Part shown: piece after piece, positions 53,798 to 62,964 of the stretch | How the letters are laid out: each line of letters starts with the position of its first letter | Position numbering within the stretch: the stretch's first letter is position 1 | Source of the DNA: Pseudomonas frederiksbergensis | GTDB taxonomy: Bacteria; Pseudomonadota; Gammaproteobacteria; Pseudomonadales; Pseudomonadaceae | DNA length: 64,000 bases | NCBI RefSeq assembly: GCF_900105495.1 | Contig: NZ_FNTF01000002.1 | Coordinates: forward strand, 5,262,501-5,326,500 | Reading direction: 5' to 3' | Made by a program: the position numbers and the translations under genes | Notes under the pieces: generated by a model | Database searches by the model: none | What the model was told of the DNA's origin: nothing | Seen by the model: the letters and a program-made list of their open reading frames with translations, nothing else

Positions 53798-54511
53798 TCA
53801 AATCGAAGCGTTTGGCTTGGGGATTTCCAGCCCGCGCATCACCGCCGGCCGCGCCAGAAAGCGCTCCAGCACCCGCGTGACGTTGGTGAAGTCGTTTATG
53901 CCCACCAGCTCGCCAGCCTCATAGAAGCCGATCAGGTTGCGCACCCAGGGGAAGGTTGCGATGTCGGCGATGGTGTAGCGCTCGCCCATGATCCAGTTGC
54001 GCCCTTCCAGACGGTTATCGAGGACATTGAGCAGGCGTCTGCTTTCATCGACGTAGCGGTCGCGGGGACGTTTGTCCTCGTAGTCCTTGCCGGCAAATTT
54101 GTTGAAAAAACCGAGCTGGCCGAACATCGGCCCGATGCCGCCCATCTGAAACATCAGCCACGCAATGGTCTCGTAGCGAGCCGCCGATTCCTGGGCCAGC
54201 AGTTGCCCGCTCTTGTCGGCCAGGTAAATCAGAATCGCCCCGGACTCGAACAGTGCCAGGGGTTGGTCCCCCGGACCGTGGGGGTCGAGGATCGCCGGGA
54301 TCTTGTTGTTGGGGTTCAGCGAAAGAAATTCGGGGGACATCTGGTCGTGGGTGTCGAAGGCCACCCGATGCGGCTCGTAGGGCAGTCCGATCTCTTCGAG
54401 CATGATCGACACCTTGACGCCGTTGGGAGTCGGCAAGGAGTAAAGCTGGATCCACTCGGGGTATTGAGCCGGCCATTTTTGGGTAATCGGGAACGCGGAC
54501 AGATCGGTCAT
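53798..54511 (-). CDS. GST-like disulfide-bond oxidoreductase (YfcG/YghU type)
   Basis: A 237-residue GST-superfamily protein. The distinctive N-terminal PTPNGVKVSIMLEEIGLPYE and SLNPNNKIPAILDPHGPG (in part) match the Nu-class YfcG/YghU group that uses two glutathiones and has no catalytic Cys or Tyr. The C-terminal signature ADIATFPWV is present. The start at 54511 (MTDLSAFP) is preferred over codons 5 positions upstream. It probably reduces small disulfides or peroxides. It precedes the phzF-like gene by 18 bp on the same strand, so the two may share a transcript. Confidence 0.88.
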   Translation of the reverse strand: MTDLSAFPITQKWPAQYPEWIQLYSLPTPNGVKVSIMLEEIGLPYEPHRVAFDTHDQMSPEFLSLNPNNKIPAILDPHGPGDQPLALFESGAILIYLADKSGQLLAQESAARYETIAWLMFQMGGIGPMFGQLGFFNKFAGKDYEDKRPRDRYVDESRRLLNVLDNRLEGRNWIMGERYTIADIATFPWVRNLIGFYEAGELVGINDFTNVTRVLERFLARPAVMRGLEIPKPNASI

Positions 54512-54881
54512 GGGAAGCATCCACACGAAAAAAGTCGACGCTGATCATAATGTAGGCTTGGCGACGGCCGCGAATTTTTGGCGTTATCAATATTGCTGAT
54601 GAGCAAGATCAGAAGATCGCAGCCTGTGAATGGCGCCGAGACCTGTACTGTGTCCATAAATCCGCAACATCCTGTCGATAACCTCTGCTCTAACCCATCT
54701 CAGGTTGCCGCTACAGTGCTGCGCACTCGCTCGGATCGAACCAAATGGGCTTCAGAGGACTCTGAGCATTGCCCTTTCGGAAACGGACCGGCCCAACGAC
54801 ATGGAAAACACCCGATGCACGGAGCTGGCGGTGTAAAGGTTTGTCAGCCTTAACTGAATGCGCTGAAGATCACCTATTCAA
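54512..54881. other. Intergenic region without a supported gene
   Basis: Holds divergent upstream sequence for the YfcG-like and phosphatase genes. Short open frames occur, but none has a good Shine-Dalgarno or family motifs. No repeat or terminator was found. Confidence 0.4.
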
Positions 54882-55556
54882 ATGATGAACCTTTTCAAAT
54901 TCGCCCAACGCTTCAAACATCGCGCGTATGTCCTCCTGCCTTCCCTGTTGGCGGTCAGCGCGCTGTTCCTGTCCCTTGAGTCCAGCGAAAGCCGCGCCCA
55001 ACCAGCGGACGGCACCCAGACGCTGGTGTTCCTGCGCCATGCGGAAAAACCCGCCGGCGGCCTCGGCCAGCTCAACTGCCAGGGCCTGAACCGTGCCATC
55101 GACCTGGCCACCTTGTTGCCGGAAAAATTCGGCAAGGCCAACTATGTGTTTGCCGCCAACCCGACGCGCAATGTCGAAGAAGGCGAACTGGACAATTCCT
55201 ACAGCTACATCCGTCCCCTGATGACCATCAGCCCCAGCGCGATCAAGCTCGGTTTGCCGGTGAACATCAATTTCTCGGCCAACGACACCAGCGACCTGGC
55301 CGATGAATTGCTCCACGACAAATATCACAACTCGGTCATCTACACCGCCTGGTCCTCCGGCTACCTGCCGGAGCTGATCAACAGGGTTGCTGGAGAAGCC
55401 GTTGGCAAGAAACAGAACATTACCGATGACTGGGAATCCAGCGACTACGACTCGCTGTACGTGCTCACTCTGACCTGGCACAACGGCAAGGCCAGTGTGC
55501 AGAGCCACGCCTACAAGCAAGGTCTGGATAATGGGCAGGAGACTTGTCCGACATAA
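54882..55556 (+). CDS. Histidine phosphatase superfamily protein, exported
   Basis: A 224-residue protein with a membrane-inserting signal (~14-33). The catalytic RHG-type motif is Arg52-His53 (FLRHAEKP), with ANPTRNVEEGE in the following loop. The second conserved His, which normally lies in a stretch like 'HG' before the C-terminal helix, is absent: the equivalent region reads YTAWSSGYL (154-162). The protein may be inactive or use another residue. It is probably periplasmic or inner-membrane tethered. A family A REP pair follows. Confidence 0.78.
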   Translation: MMNLFKFAQRFKHRAYVLLPSLLAVSALFLSLESSESRAQPADGTQTLVFLRHAEKPAGGLGQLNCQGLNRAIDLATLLPEKFGKANYVFAANPTRNVEEGELDNSYSYIRPLMTISPSAIKLGLPVNINFSANDTSDLADELLHDKYHNSVIYTAWSSGYLPELINRVAGEAVGKKQNITDDWESSDYDSLYVLTLTWHNGKASVQSHAYKQGLDNGQETCPT

Positions 55557-55586
55557 GCTTTAAGGGATTTGGTGCCTGTCAGGGCC

Positions 55587-55711
55587 TCATCGTCGGAACG
55601 CCGCCCGGAGCAGGCTCATTCCCACAGGTGCCTGCTGTGACCACAACATTTGTGCCCACCCCAAATCAAATGTGGGAGTGAGCCTGCTCCGGGCGGCGTT
55701 CCGACGATGGG
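55587..55711. repeat. REP-type inverted pair with inward-facing family A cores
   Basis: The left arm starts CATCGTCGGAACGCCGCCCG and continues into the reverse of the family A core; the right arm is the inverse complement. The A cores therefore face each other, opposite to the outward arrangement at 30399, 40478 and 46694. The spacer is about 40 bp. Confidence 0.85.
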
Positions 55712-55729
55712 GCCGGCAAATCCAACACA

Positions 55730-56833
55730 TTACTTCTGATTGATGCGCCGCTCGCGCAGGTATTCAAGCACCGCAACCCGCTCCCCGGCGAATTCAATGC
55801 GCCCCCCTTTCTTCTCCCGCTGAAACGCATACATCGGGTCGTAATACTCGCGAAGCAACCCTTCGATCCAGCCCCGGTGCAAGTCCACGGCCCCGCTGCT
55901 CGCCTGCTCCGTCAGCGCGTCTTCCATCAACATCAACAGCCGCCGATGGCGCTCACCGCCCAGACGTTTCTGCACATTGTTCAGGCTCTCCAGCAGGCGC
56001 TCGGAAAACAGCGCGAAACCTTCATCGCCATGCACACCGATGAACTCGGCACACAAGTCCACCACGTAATCGCGCAGGATCCGTTCGACCCGCCCTTCCA
56101 GGCTGTCTTCCAGCCAGACCATCGGAAACTGCTGCATGCCCTGAAACAGCGGCAGCGGTAGCGCACAACTGCCGATCGCGCGGCTCTCGTCTTCCAGCAC
56201 AAACTGCTCGATGCCGTGGGCGCGCTTCTTCAGCACGTCCACCGCCAGGCAGTTCTCAAAATCGATGTTGGAGGGCTGGCCAGTGGCACGTTTGCCGAAA
56301 CTGGAGCCGCGATGATGGGCGTGACCTTCAAGGTCCAGGCCGTTGCTCAACTGCGTGAGCACTTCGGTTTTGCCGGTGCCGGTCATGCCGCCCAGCAAGA
56401 CGAAATCACACTGGGCAACCGCCTGATCGAGCGTGTCGAGCAAGAAGCTGCGCATGGCCTTGTAGCCGCCACCCACTCGCGGATAGTCGATGCCCGCCTC
56501 GTCCTTGAGCCATTGCTGGACGATCTGCGAACGCAAACCACCGCGAAAACAATACAAATACCCATCAGGATGAGCCCGGGCAAAATCGGCCCAGGCCTGG
56601 ATACGCTCGGCTTTTATCTCGCCGGACACCAACTGGTGCCCCAGCGTAATGGCCGCTTGCTGGCCGTGTTGCTTGTAACAAGTGCCGACCCGTTGCCGCT
56701 CATGGTCATTCATCAGCGGCAGGTTGATCACGCCGGGGAACGAGCCTTTGAGAAATTCGACCGGCGCACGGGCATCCATCATCGGTCGGTCGTTGAGGAA
56801 AATGTCGCGGTAATCGGTGAATTCGATGGACAT
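55730..56833 (-). CDS. mnmH: tRNA 2-selenouridine synthase MnmH (SelU)
   Basis: A 367-residue enzyme that converts 2-thiouridine of tRNA wobble positions to 2-selenouridine via a geranylated intermediate. The N-terminal rhodanese domain has the catalytic Cys95 in YCFRGGLRS, and a C-terminal P-loop reads GGMTGTGKT (148-156). The ATG at 56833 overlaps the selD stop by 1 bp (TGATG), giving strong translational coupling with selD. The upstream TTG is not a likely start. Confidence 0.95.
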   Translation of the reverse strand: MSIEFTDYRDIFLNDRPMMDARAPVEFLKGSFPGVINLPLMNDHERQRVGTCYKQHGQQAAITLGHQLVSGEIKAERIQAWADFARAHPDGYLYCFRGGLRSQIVQQWLKDEAGIDYPRVGGGYKAMRSFLLDTLDQAVAQCDFVLLGGMTGTGKTEVLTQLSNGLDLEGHAHHRGSSFGKRATGQPSNIDFENCLAVDVLKKRAHGIEQFVLEDESRAIGSCALPLPLFQGMQQFPMVWLEDSLEGRVERILRDYVVDLCAEFIGVHGDEGFALFSERLLESLNNVQKRLGGERHRRLLMLMEDALTEQASSGAVDLHRGWIEGLLREYYDPMYAFQREKKGGRIEFAGERVAVLEYLRERRINQK

Positions 56834-57867
56834 CAAAACACCTCAACCGCGTTGGTCTGTCGCTCGATCAGTTCACCGATCGGCTCAAGGGTCAGACCCA
56901 GCTCGGCGGCTACTTTGAGGAAGTGTTCGTTGCCTTCCGGGGTGACTGCAACCAGCAGGCCACCGCTGGTCTGCGGATCGCAGAGCACGCGCTTGTGCAT
57001 TTCCTGAAGACGCCCCAGCTTGCTGGCGTAGCTGTCAAAGTTGCGCAGCGTCCCGCCCGGCACGCAGCCTTGGTCGAGGTAATACTCGACACCCGGCAGA
57101 CGCGGCACACGGTCGTACTCGATGCGCGCGGTCACGTTGCTGCCATCGGCCATTTCCACCAAATGCCCCAGCAGGCCGAAACCGGTGACATCGGTCATCG
57201 CGGTGACGCCTTCGAGTTTGCCGAAACGGCTGCCGGGTTTGTTCAGGGTGCACATCCAGTCGCGGGCCAGGCCGATGTCGGCAGGGCGCAACTTGCCCTT
57301 CTTCTCGGCGGTGGTGAGGATGCCGATGCCCAGCGGTTTGGTAAGGTAAAGCAGGCAACCGGCGGTAGCGGTGTCGTTGCGCTTCATGTGGCGCTTTTCC
57401 ACCAGACCGGTCACGGCGAGGCCGAAGATCGGCTCTGGTGCGTCGATGGAATGCCCACCGGCCAACGGAATGCCGGCTTCATCGCAGACCGAACGCCCGC
57501 CGCGGATCACTTCCCGGGCAATCTCCGGGGCCAGCACGTTGACTGGCCAGCCGAGGATCGCAATCGCCATCAACGGATCGCCGCCCATGGCGTAGATGTC
57601 GCTGATGGCATTGGTGGCGGCGATGCGGCCGAAGTCGAACGGGTCGTCGACGATCGGCATGAAAAAGTCGGTGGTCGAGACCACGCCGCGTTCTTCATCA
57701 ATGGCGTATACCGCCGCGTCATCGCGCGAGGCGTTGCCGACCCAGAGTTTCGGGTCAAGGTTCTGCGCCCCGCTGCCGGCCAGGATCACTTCCAGCACTT
57801 GGGGAGAAATCTTGCAGCCACATCCAGCACCATGGCTGTATTGGGTCAGACGAATCGGTTCGCTCAT
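56833..57867 (-). CDS. selD: Selenide, water dikinase SelD
   Basis: A 344-residue ATP-dependent enzyme that makes selenophosphate. The N-terminal Cys16 in GAGCGCKI is the active-site residue (Cys, not selenocysteine), with Lys19 next to it. The metal and nucleotide segments [10 protein letters not shown] and [13 protein letters not shown] (in part) are complete. Selenophosphate is used here by the coupled MnmH and, if present elsewhere, by SelA/B. No selC or selenoprotein gene was seen in this window. Confidence 0.96.
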   Translation of the reverse strand: MSEPIRLTQYSHGAGCGCKISPQVLEVILAGSGAQNLDPKLWVGNASRDDAAVYAIDEERGVVSTTDFFMPIVDDPFDFGRIAATNAISDIYAMGGDPLMAIAILGWPVNVLAPEIAREVIRGGRSVCDEAGIPLAGGHSIDAPEPIFGLAVTGLVEKRHMKRNDTATAGCLLYLTKPLGIGILTTAEKKGKLRPADIGLARDWMCTLNKPGSRFGKLEGVTAMTDVTGFGLLGHLVEMADGSNVTARIEYDRVPRLPGVEYYLDQGCVPGGTLRNFDSYASKLGRLQEMHKRVLCDPQTSGGLLVAVTPEGNEHFLKVAAELGLTLEPIGELIERQTNAVEVF

Positions 57868-58107
57868 GGGGGAGGCACATCTCGTGAAGTCAGTGCCGAG
57901 GAGTTTACATCAACCCCTATTTCGAAGGAGCTGATCGTTCCCACAGGGGAATGCTTCAATGGATGCTCCCCGTTCGGCCTGGGACGCAGGGTTTCAGGGG
58001 ATTACAGGTAACGAACCAGCAGTCTGTCGGCATTGGTGGTATCCGTCTGACAATCCGAGTGAATTTTCCGCCCCCCCAACGATCCTTGTATAACCACAGG
58101 GAGGAAT

Positions 58108-58344
58108 ATGGGCTTTATGAACAACGCAAAACTTTTCGTCATTGAATACACCCTTCATGGCGCGCCCAAGTCTTTCATCATCCGCCTGGACAAGATGGAT
58201 AACGCGGAGGCTTGGCATTGGGCAAGTTGCGACGCGGGGATCGGACGAATCCCCCGCTTCGGCCGTGAGAAGGTGCAAAAAACCAGCAAGCCGATGGCAG
58301 AGAAGTTCGGCGTGGAAAACGTCAAGTGGCGGCCGGCGAATTAA
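58108..58344 (+). CDS. Small DUF6555-like protein, 78 aa
   Basis: GGGAGGAAT precedes the ATG. The protein has the layout I associate with DUF6555: LFVIEYTLHGAPKSFIIRLD, then EAWHWASCDAGIGRIPRFG. It is basic at both ends, soluble, and has one Cys in a conserved position. Function unknown. The gene lies upstream of another small gene (58383-58661) on the same strand with a 38-bp gap. Confidence 0.65.
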   Translation: MGFMNNAKLFVIEYTLHGAPKSFIIRLDKMDNAEAWHWASCDAGIGRIPRFGREKVQKTSKPMAEKFGVENVKWRPAN

Positions 58345-58382
58345 CGGATGGCGCAGCCTTGGACTTTTGGGAGGGATCGGGC

Positions 58383-58661
58383 ATGACAACGACGCAACTT
58401 ACCAGCAAGGCACACCTGGACTACGGCCTCGATACGCTGTTTGGCCGGATCACCAAAAGTGCCGAGTGTGAGGTCGGCCTTGAACAAGTCGAGCATGACC
58501 CGACCCGCTTCGCCCTCCGCGTCCAGTCACCTGTACCGCAAGATCTGGAACAGGCAAAAACGCTGGTAGTGAAGGTGGATGGGCGACGACTCAATGGAAT
58601 CATCCGCCATACCGAACGGCTGGAAGATCAAAGCCTGAAGCTGGAAGTGGAGCCTGATTAG
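58383..58661 (+). CDS. Small protein of unknown function, 92 aa
   Basis: GGAGG lies 8 nt before the ATG. The chain is soluble and mixed alpha/beta (DYGLDTLFGRITKSAECEVGL, LRVQSPVPQDLEQAKTL in part). No signal peptide or membrane helix. No family recognised. It may be co-transcribed with the 58108 gene and ends 26 bp from the convergent metallothionein gene. Confidence 0.6.
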   Translation: MTTTQLTSKAHLDYGLDTLFGRITKSAECEVGLEQVEHDPTRFALRVQSPVPQDLEQAKTLVVKVDGRRLNGIIRHTERLEDQSLKLEVEPD

Positions 58662-58687
58662 GCTCCACATTCTGTGCGTCATGGGTG

Positions 58688-58852
58688 TCAGCCCTTGGCG
58701 CACTTACAACCTTTGGTCGCGCATTCTTCGCCGTGTTCATGGTGTTTGGCGCAGGCCTCACAGCAATAGTGCTTGCCGTGTCGCGCGATCGGATGTTCGC
58801 CCAGTTTGCAGGAGCACTTGGGGCAGTCGCATTTACTTTCACTGTCGATCAT
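58688..58852 (-). CDS. Bacterial metallothionein (PmtA/SmtA type)
   Basis: A 54-residue metal-chelating protein with ten Cys (positions 8, 10, 13, 15, 30, 31, 34, 44, 49, 51) and six His. The order CDCPKCSC and YCCEACAKHHEHG is typical of pseudomonad zinc/cadmium metallothioneins. The start is the ATG at 58852 with GGAG 7 nt upstream; a longer frame to 58942 adds residues unlike the family. It buffers Zn2+ and other soft metals in the cytoplasm. It reads convergently to the small gene at 58383. Confidence 0.9.
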   Translation of the reverse strand: MIDSESKCDCPKCSCKLGEHPIARHGKHYCCEACAKHHEHGEECATKGCKCAKG

Positions 58853-58925
58853 GAGCCTGACTCCATTGGTGGTGGTCGTCCGGGTTTCGCACATGCGACC
58901 CGTATCACCAGTGTAGGAGCTTGCG

Positions 58926-59378
58926 TCACCCCTGCCGGGCACTGCTGCGATACATGAACAGCAATGCCAAGGCGAGACACACCATCGCCAGTATCCGGCT
59001 GCTGGACAACTCGATCGCCGGGTTGCCCAACCAGCCGAAGTTATCGATCAACATCCCCATCCCCAATTGCCCCACGATCACCGCCACCGTCGCGACCGCC
59101 GTGCCGACCCGCGGCACCGCGCCAACCATCACCAGCATGTACACCACCCCGAACAGTGCACCGCTGAGCTGCCATTTCGGCACGTCCAGCAAACTCACGG
59201 CATGGGCCGGCTCGAAAAACAGGATCAGCAGCCCGGTGGTCACTGCACCGACCACGAAGGTCAGCAAACTGCTACGCAACACGCCCACCGTTTCGCCCAA
59301 TCGCCCATTGATCGCCGCCTGGACACTCAGCACCGCACCGGCCGCCACGACCACCGCCAACAAAATAATCAGATTCAT
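58926..59378 (-). CDS. DUF606 (YdcZ-type) small DMT permease, partner 2
   Basis: A 150-residue membrane protein with five predicted helices of the DUF606 group (PF04657) in the drug/metabolite superfamily. The pattern VQAAINGRLGETVGVLRSSLLTFVVG and VIVGQLGMGMLIDNFGWLG (in part) is typical. The start at 59378 lies 2 bp past the stop of the preceding gene, so translation is coupled. Paired DUF606 proteins suggest a heterodimer. Confidence 0.85.
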   Translation of the reverse strand: MNLIILLAVVVAAGAVLSVQAAINGRLGETVGVLRSSLLTFVVGAVTTGLLILFFEPAHAVSLLDVPKWQLSGALFGVVYMLVMVGAVPRVGTAVATVAVIVGQLGMGMLIDNFGWLGNPAIELSSSRILAMVCLALALLFMYRSSARQG

Positions 59379-59380
59379 CA

Positions 59381-59866
59381 TCAACCCCGAGCGATCAGAA
59401 CAAGTGCCGCGACAATCAGCAGCAAGGCCAGCCAACGTTCACCGTTGACCTTTTTGCGGGTAGCGCCGAACCAGCCGAAGTGGTCGATCAACACGCTTTT
59501 GCCAACCTGCCCGGAGAGGATCGCGATCATGGTCATGGCAATGCCGATGTGCGGCGTGGCCAAGGTCAGCACGATTACGTACATCGGCCCCAAAAAACCG
59601 CCGATCAACTGCCAGCGCGGCAGTTCATTCAAGGCGGGCCCCTGTTGCGGACCGCTGAACAGCAACAGCAAGAACAAAATCGCCGAGCCGACACCGAAGA
59701 TGCTCAAGGTCGCCCACAAGTGCCCGACCTGAACCCCGAGCGGCCCGAGCAGACCGGCCTCCACGGACAGGCCCATGCCGGCCAGAATCACCAGTGGCAG
59801 CAGCAACAGCCGCAGCCCTGGTTGGGGCGCCGGCGTTTCAGCGATGTCGATTGAAGAAGATTGCAT
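59381..59866 (-). CDS. DUF606 (YdcZ-type) small DMT permease, partner 1
   Basis: A 161-residue membrane protein with about five helices and a short polar N-terminus. The family motif is repeated: PRWQLIGGFLGPMYVIVLTLA and AILSGQVGKSVLIDHFGWFG (in part). The start is the ATG at 59866; longer in-frame starts (to 60022) have no homology. It is divergent from the LysR gene at 59994, whose product probably controls the pair. Transport substrate unknown. Confidence 0.85.
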   Translation of the reverse strand: MQSSSIDIAETPAPQPGLRLLLLPLVILAGMGLSVEAGLLGPLGVQVGHLWATLSIFGVGSAILFLLLLFSGPQQGPALNELPRWQLIGGFLGPMYVIVLTLATPHIGIAMTMIAILSGQVGKSVLIDHFGWFGATRKKVNGERWLALLLIVAALVLIARG

Positions 59867-59993
59867 AACGAAAACCTGCCAGTTATCAGATGAACGCGGG
59901 GATGGGGTGGCGCGCATTATCGGCTGGCGATCCTTTGCGATAAATGGGAGCATCCAGACAACACTTTTGCGTAACTCGCACAGCAGACTTCTC

Positions 59994-60929
59994 ATGCATG
60001 GCCTCAACGAACTGGGATTCAAGGCACTTCGGCTGTTTGTAGCGGTGCTGGACCACGGCAGTTTTTCCGAAGTCGCCCGTCGCGAAGGCCTGGCCCCTTC
60101 TTCGATTTCCCGGCAGATCCAATTGATGGAACAAGCCCTGAACCAGCAATTGCTCTACCGCCACACCCGCGCCGTCTCACCTACCGAAGCCGGGCGCATG
60201 CTGGGTCATCACGCGCGGCTGGTGCTGGTGCAACTCGAAGAGGCCGAGCAGGCCCTGCAGGAACAGCAAAGCGAACCGAGCGGACTGGTGCGGATCAACG
60301 CGCCAGTGGTGTTCGGTCAGCGGCACCTGACGCCGTGGCTGGGGCGGCTCTGCGAGCGCTACCCGAAACTGCAACTGGATATCCAGCAGACCGACAGCTA
60401 CGTCGATCCCTTGCAGGAAGGCGCCGACCTGCTGTTTCGCATCGGCGCGCTGCACGATTCGAGCATGCAGGCGCGGATTCTGGCGCCCCATCGTTTTCAA
60501 GTCGCCGCGAGCCCGGCCTATCTGGAACGTCACGGCACACCGCAACATCCCGAAGAACTGGCCGCGCATCAGTGCCTGGCCTACAAGGGCGTGACCGGCC
60601 AGCAACGCTGGTTTTTCCGCAAGGATCAGCAGGACTGGACGCCCTGCTCGGTGAAGGGTCCGATCACCGGCAACCACGCCGACACCCTGACGCAAGCCGC
60701 CGAACAAGGCTTGGGGCTAGTGATGTTTCCGTCGTGGCTGATCGGTGAGGCGGTGCGCAAGGGCACGCTGGTGCCGGTGCTCGGGGCGTATCAGGTGTCC
60801 AACAGTCCGGAACCGCAGCAGATTGCAGTTCTCTGGCCTGGGAGCCGACGGTTGTCGGTGAAGGTGCGGACGGTGATTGATTTCTTTGTCGAATGCTTCG
60901 GCACGGTGCCCTACTGGGACAGACCGTAG
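59994..60929 (+). CDS. LysR-family regulator divergent from the DUF606 pair
   Basis: A 311-residue LysR protein with the N-terminal HTH (FVAVLDHGSFSEVARREGLAPSSISRQIQLM, in part) and a substrate-binding domain of the CrgA/PecT-like type with RINAPVVFGQRHLTPWL. The start is the ATG at 59994, 128 bp from the DUF606 start, the divergent LysR layout. The inducer is unknown. A family D REP pair follows the stop. Confidence 0.88.
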   Translation: MHGLNELGFKALRLFVAVLDHGSFSEVARREGLAPSSISRQIQLMEQALNQQLLYRHTRAVSPTEAGRMLGHHARLVLVQLEEAEQALQEQQSEPSGLVRINAPVVFGQRHLTPWLGRLCERYPKLQLDIQQTDSYVDPLQEGADLLFRIGALHDSSMQARILAPHRFQVAASPAYLERHGTPQHPEELAAHQCLAYKGVTGQQRWFFRKDQQDWTPCSVKGPITGNHADTLTQAAEQGLGLVMFPSWLIGEAVRKGTLVPVLGAYQVSNSPEPQQIAVLWPGSRRLSVKVRTVIDFFVECFGTVPYWDRP

Positions 60930-60946
60930 CGACCAAGTCGAACACG

Positions 60947-61047
60947 CTTGTGTGGCGAGGGAGCTTGCTCCCGCTCGGCAGCGCAGCGGCCGTAAAATCT
61001 TGCGAGCGCTGCGCACTCGAGCGGGAGCAAGCTCCCTCGCCACACAA
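60947..61047. repeat. REP-type inverted pair, family D
   Basis: CTTGTGTGGCGAGGGAGCTTGCTCCCG and its inverse GAGCGGGAGCAAGCTCCC..., given by position, enclose a spacer containing a further inverted GCAGCGCAG/GCGCTGC pair. A partial third copy (CCCTCGCCAC) follows at 61050. It lies between the LysR gene and the chemoreceptor. Confidence 0.85.
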
Positions 61048-61074
61048 GCCCCCTCGCCACAAAGGCATCGTCCG

Positions 61075-62757
61075 TCAGATGCGGAACTGGCCCACCAGTT
61101 TGCCCAGGCGCTGACCGAGGTCGGCCAGGCTGCGGGACGTCTGGGCGCCGAGTTGGGTTTCATCGGCGACACTGTCCACGGCCACAGCGATCTGATGCAC
61201 GCTGCGGTTGATCTCTTCGGCCACGGCGGTCTGCTCTTCGGCGGCGCTGGCGATCTGCGCGTTCATCGAGTTGATGGTGCCGATCAGCTGGGCCATGGTG
61301 TCCAGCGAGGCACCCGCTTCGTTGGCCTGGGCCGAAGTGCCGTCCCCGGCTTCGCTGGAACGGCGCATCGCTTCCACCGCCGACTGAGTGCCGGCCTGCA
61401 AACGATCGATCATGCCCTGGATTTCCTGGGTGCTGATTTGCGTGCGACTGGCCAGCGCCCGAACCTCGTCGGCCACCACCGCAAAACCACGACCGGCCTC
61501 ACCGGCACGGGCAGCTTCGATGGCGGCGTTGAGCGCCAGCAGGTTGGTCTGCTCGGCAATCGAACGGATCACGCCGAGTACGCTGACAATCGACGACACG
61601 TCTTTTTGCAAGCTGTCCAGCGACACGCCACTGCTGCGAATGTCGTCCACCAACGCATGAATCTTCACGATGCTGCCGGCCACCACACGCTTGGCAGCCT
61701 GGCCTTCTTCGTCGGTCTGCTGGGCAGCCACTGCGGCGTTTTGCGCACTTTTCGCCACTTCCTGAGCCGCCGCCGACATTTGATTGATCGCCGTGGCGAC
61801 CTGATCGGTCTCGTGACGCTGACGCTCCATGGCTTGATCCGAGCGCTGCGCCTGGTCGGAGACCTGATTCACCAGCCCGGTCAGTTGCGAGGTCATTTCG
61901 GTGATCTGGCGCACCAGGCCATGGATCTTGTCGACGAAGCGGTTGAACGAGCCGGCCAGTTCGCCGAGTTCGTCCTGGCTGGTGATGGTCAGGCGACGCG
62001 TCAGGTCGCCCTCGCCCGCCGCGATGTCATCGAGGTTGGCTTTCATCAGGTTCAGCGGACGCAAGATGGTGTTGGCCAGCAGCATCCCGGCAGCGGCAAT
62101 CATCAACAGCACCACCACGGCAATCCCGACGATGCTCAGCACCACGCCTTGCATGCGCTCCTGGACCTTGATTTCGACCAGCGCCACTTGCGCTTCGATG
62201 CCGTCGAGGTTGACCGAAGTACCGACCGCCATGTCCCACTTCGGCAGGTATTCGGTGTAGCCGAGTTTCGGCACCAGCACTTGGGTGTTGCCGGGCAGCG
62301 TCGAGCTGTATTGCAGGTAGTGGGTGCCGTCCTTGGCGACTTTCACCAGGTCGCGGTTGACATAGACGCCGTTCGGATCGCGGTTGTCCTTGAAGCTCTG
62401 GCCCACACCTTCCGGGCTGTTGGCCTTGAACAGGCGCACGGTGTTGGAGTCGTAGCCGAAGAAGTAGCCGTCCTTGCCGTAGGTGATGCTCGACAGCAAC
62501 TTGACCACGTGGGCCCGCGCCGCATCATCACCGGGGGCGGCCGCGTCATAGAGCGGTTTGATCGTGGTCATGGCCACGGCGACGTAACTTTGCAGGGTTG
62601 CCTTGGCATCGCTGAGCAGGCGCTGGCGAGTTTCCTCGACTTCCGTGCGGGCCTGCTCCTGCAGAATGAACAATGTGGTCAGGCTGATGACCAGCGCAAA
62701 GAGCAACACCGGGAGGACGGCAAGGGACAGGACTTTAGCCTTCAGGCTCATGCGCAT
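61075..62757 (-). CDS. Methyl-accepting chemotaxis protein with sCache domain
   Basis: A 560-residue chemoreceptor. Membrane helices lie at ~8-30 and ~205-225. The periplasmic ligand domain (residues ~33-200) carries [14 protein letters not shown] and [20 protein letters not shown], typical of sCache_2. HAMP (~225-280) and the signalling domain with the tip [32 protein letters not shown] (in part) follow. Members such as McpP bind short carboxylates (acetate, pyruvate, propionate); the ligand here is unproven. No C-terminal pentapeptide for CheR is seen. Confidence 0.93.
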   Translation of the reverse strand: MRMSLKAKVLSLAVLPVLLFALVISLTTLFILQEQARTEVEETRQRLLSDAKATLQSYVAVAMTTIKPLYDAAAPGDDAARAHVVKLLSSITYGKDGYFFGYDSNTVRLFKANSPEGVGQSFKDNRDPNGVYVNRDLVKVAKDGTHYLQYSSTLPGNTQVLVPKLGYTEYLPKWDMAVGTSVNLDGIEAQVALVEIKVQERMQGVVLSIVGIAVVVLLMIAAAGMLLANTILRPLNLMKANLDDIAAGEGDLTRRLTITSQDELGELAGSFNRFVDKIHGLVRQITEMTSQLTGLVNQVSDQAQRSDQAMERQRHETDQVATAINQMSAAAQEVAKSAQNAAVAAQQTDEEGQAAKRVVAGSIVKIHALVDDIRSSGVSLDSLQKDVSSIVSVLGVIRSIAEQTNLLALNAAIEAARAGEAGRGFAVVADEVRALASRTQISTQEIQGMIDRLQAGTQSAVEAMRRSSEAGDGTSAQANEAGASLDTMAQLIGTINSMNAQIASAAEEQTAVAEEINRSVHQIAVAVDSVADETQLGAQTSRSLADLGQRLGKLVGQFRI

Positions 62758-62839
62758 GACGGTTCACTCTTTTGATTTTATTGGCGTGGTTAGAGGCTTT
62801 AACGGCACGCAGCATCAAAAGTTGAATGCGGCTCTTGTT

Positions 62840-62950
62840 GATCGTTCCCACGCTCTGCGTGGGAATGCAGCCCGGGACGCTCCGCGTCCCATCAAGAGCC
62901 GAACGCGGAGCGTCCGTTGAGGCATTCCCACGCAGAGCGTGGGAACGATC
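62840..62950. repeat. Composite REP element, family C
   Basis: GATCGTTCCCACGC-TCT-GCGTGGGAATGC is followed by a second hairpin GGGACGC-TCC-GCGTCCC, and the whole is mirrored on the right side. The outer arms are 20+ bp. The first hairpin is that seen at 51769-51799. Confidence 0.85.
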
Positions 62951-62964
62951 GGTGGTGGGCCGGC

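Noticed and set aside
54578..54853. Small open frame in the gap before the phosphatase
   Set aside because: No ribosome site, poor codon use and no recognisable feature.
60877..62775. A 632-codon open frame antisense to the chemoreceptor
   Set aside because: Shadow frame; the minus-strand receptor has all expected domains.
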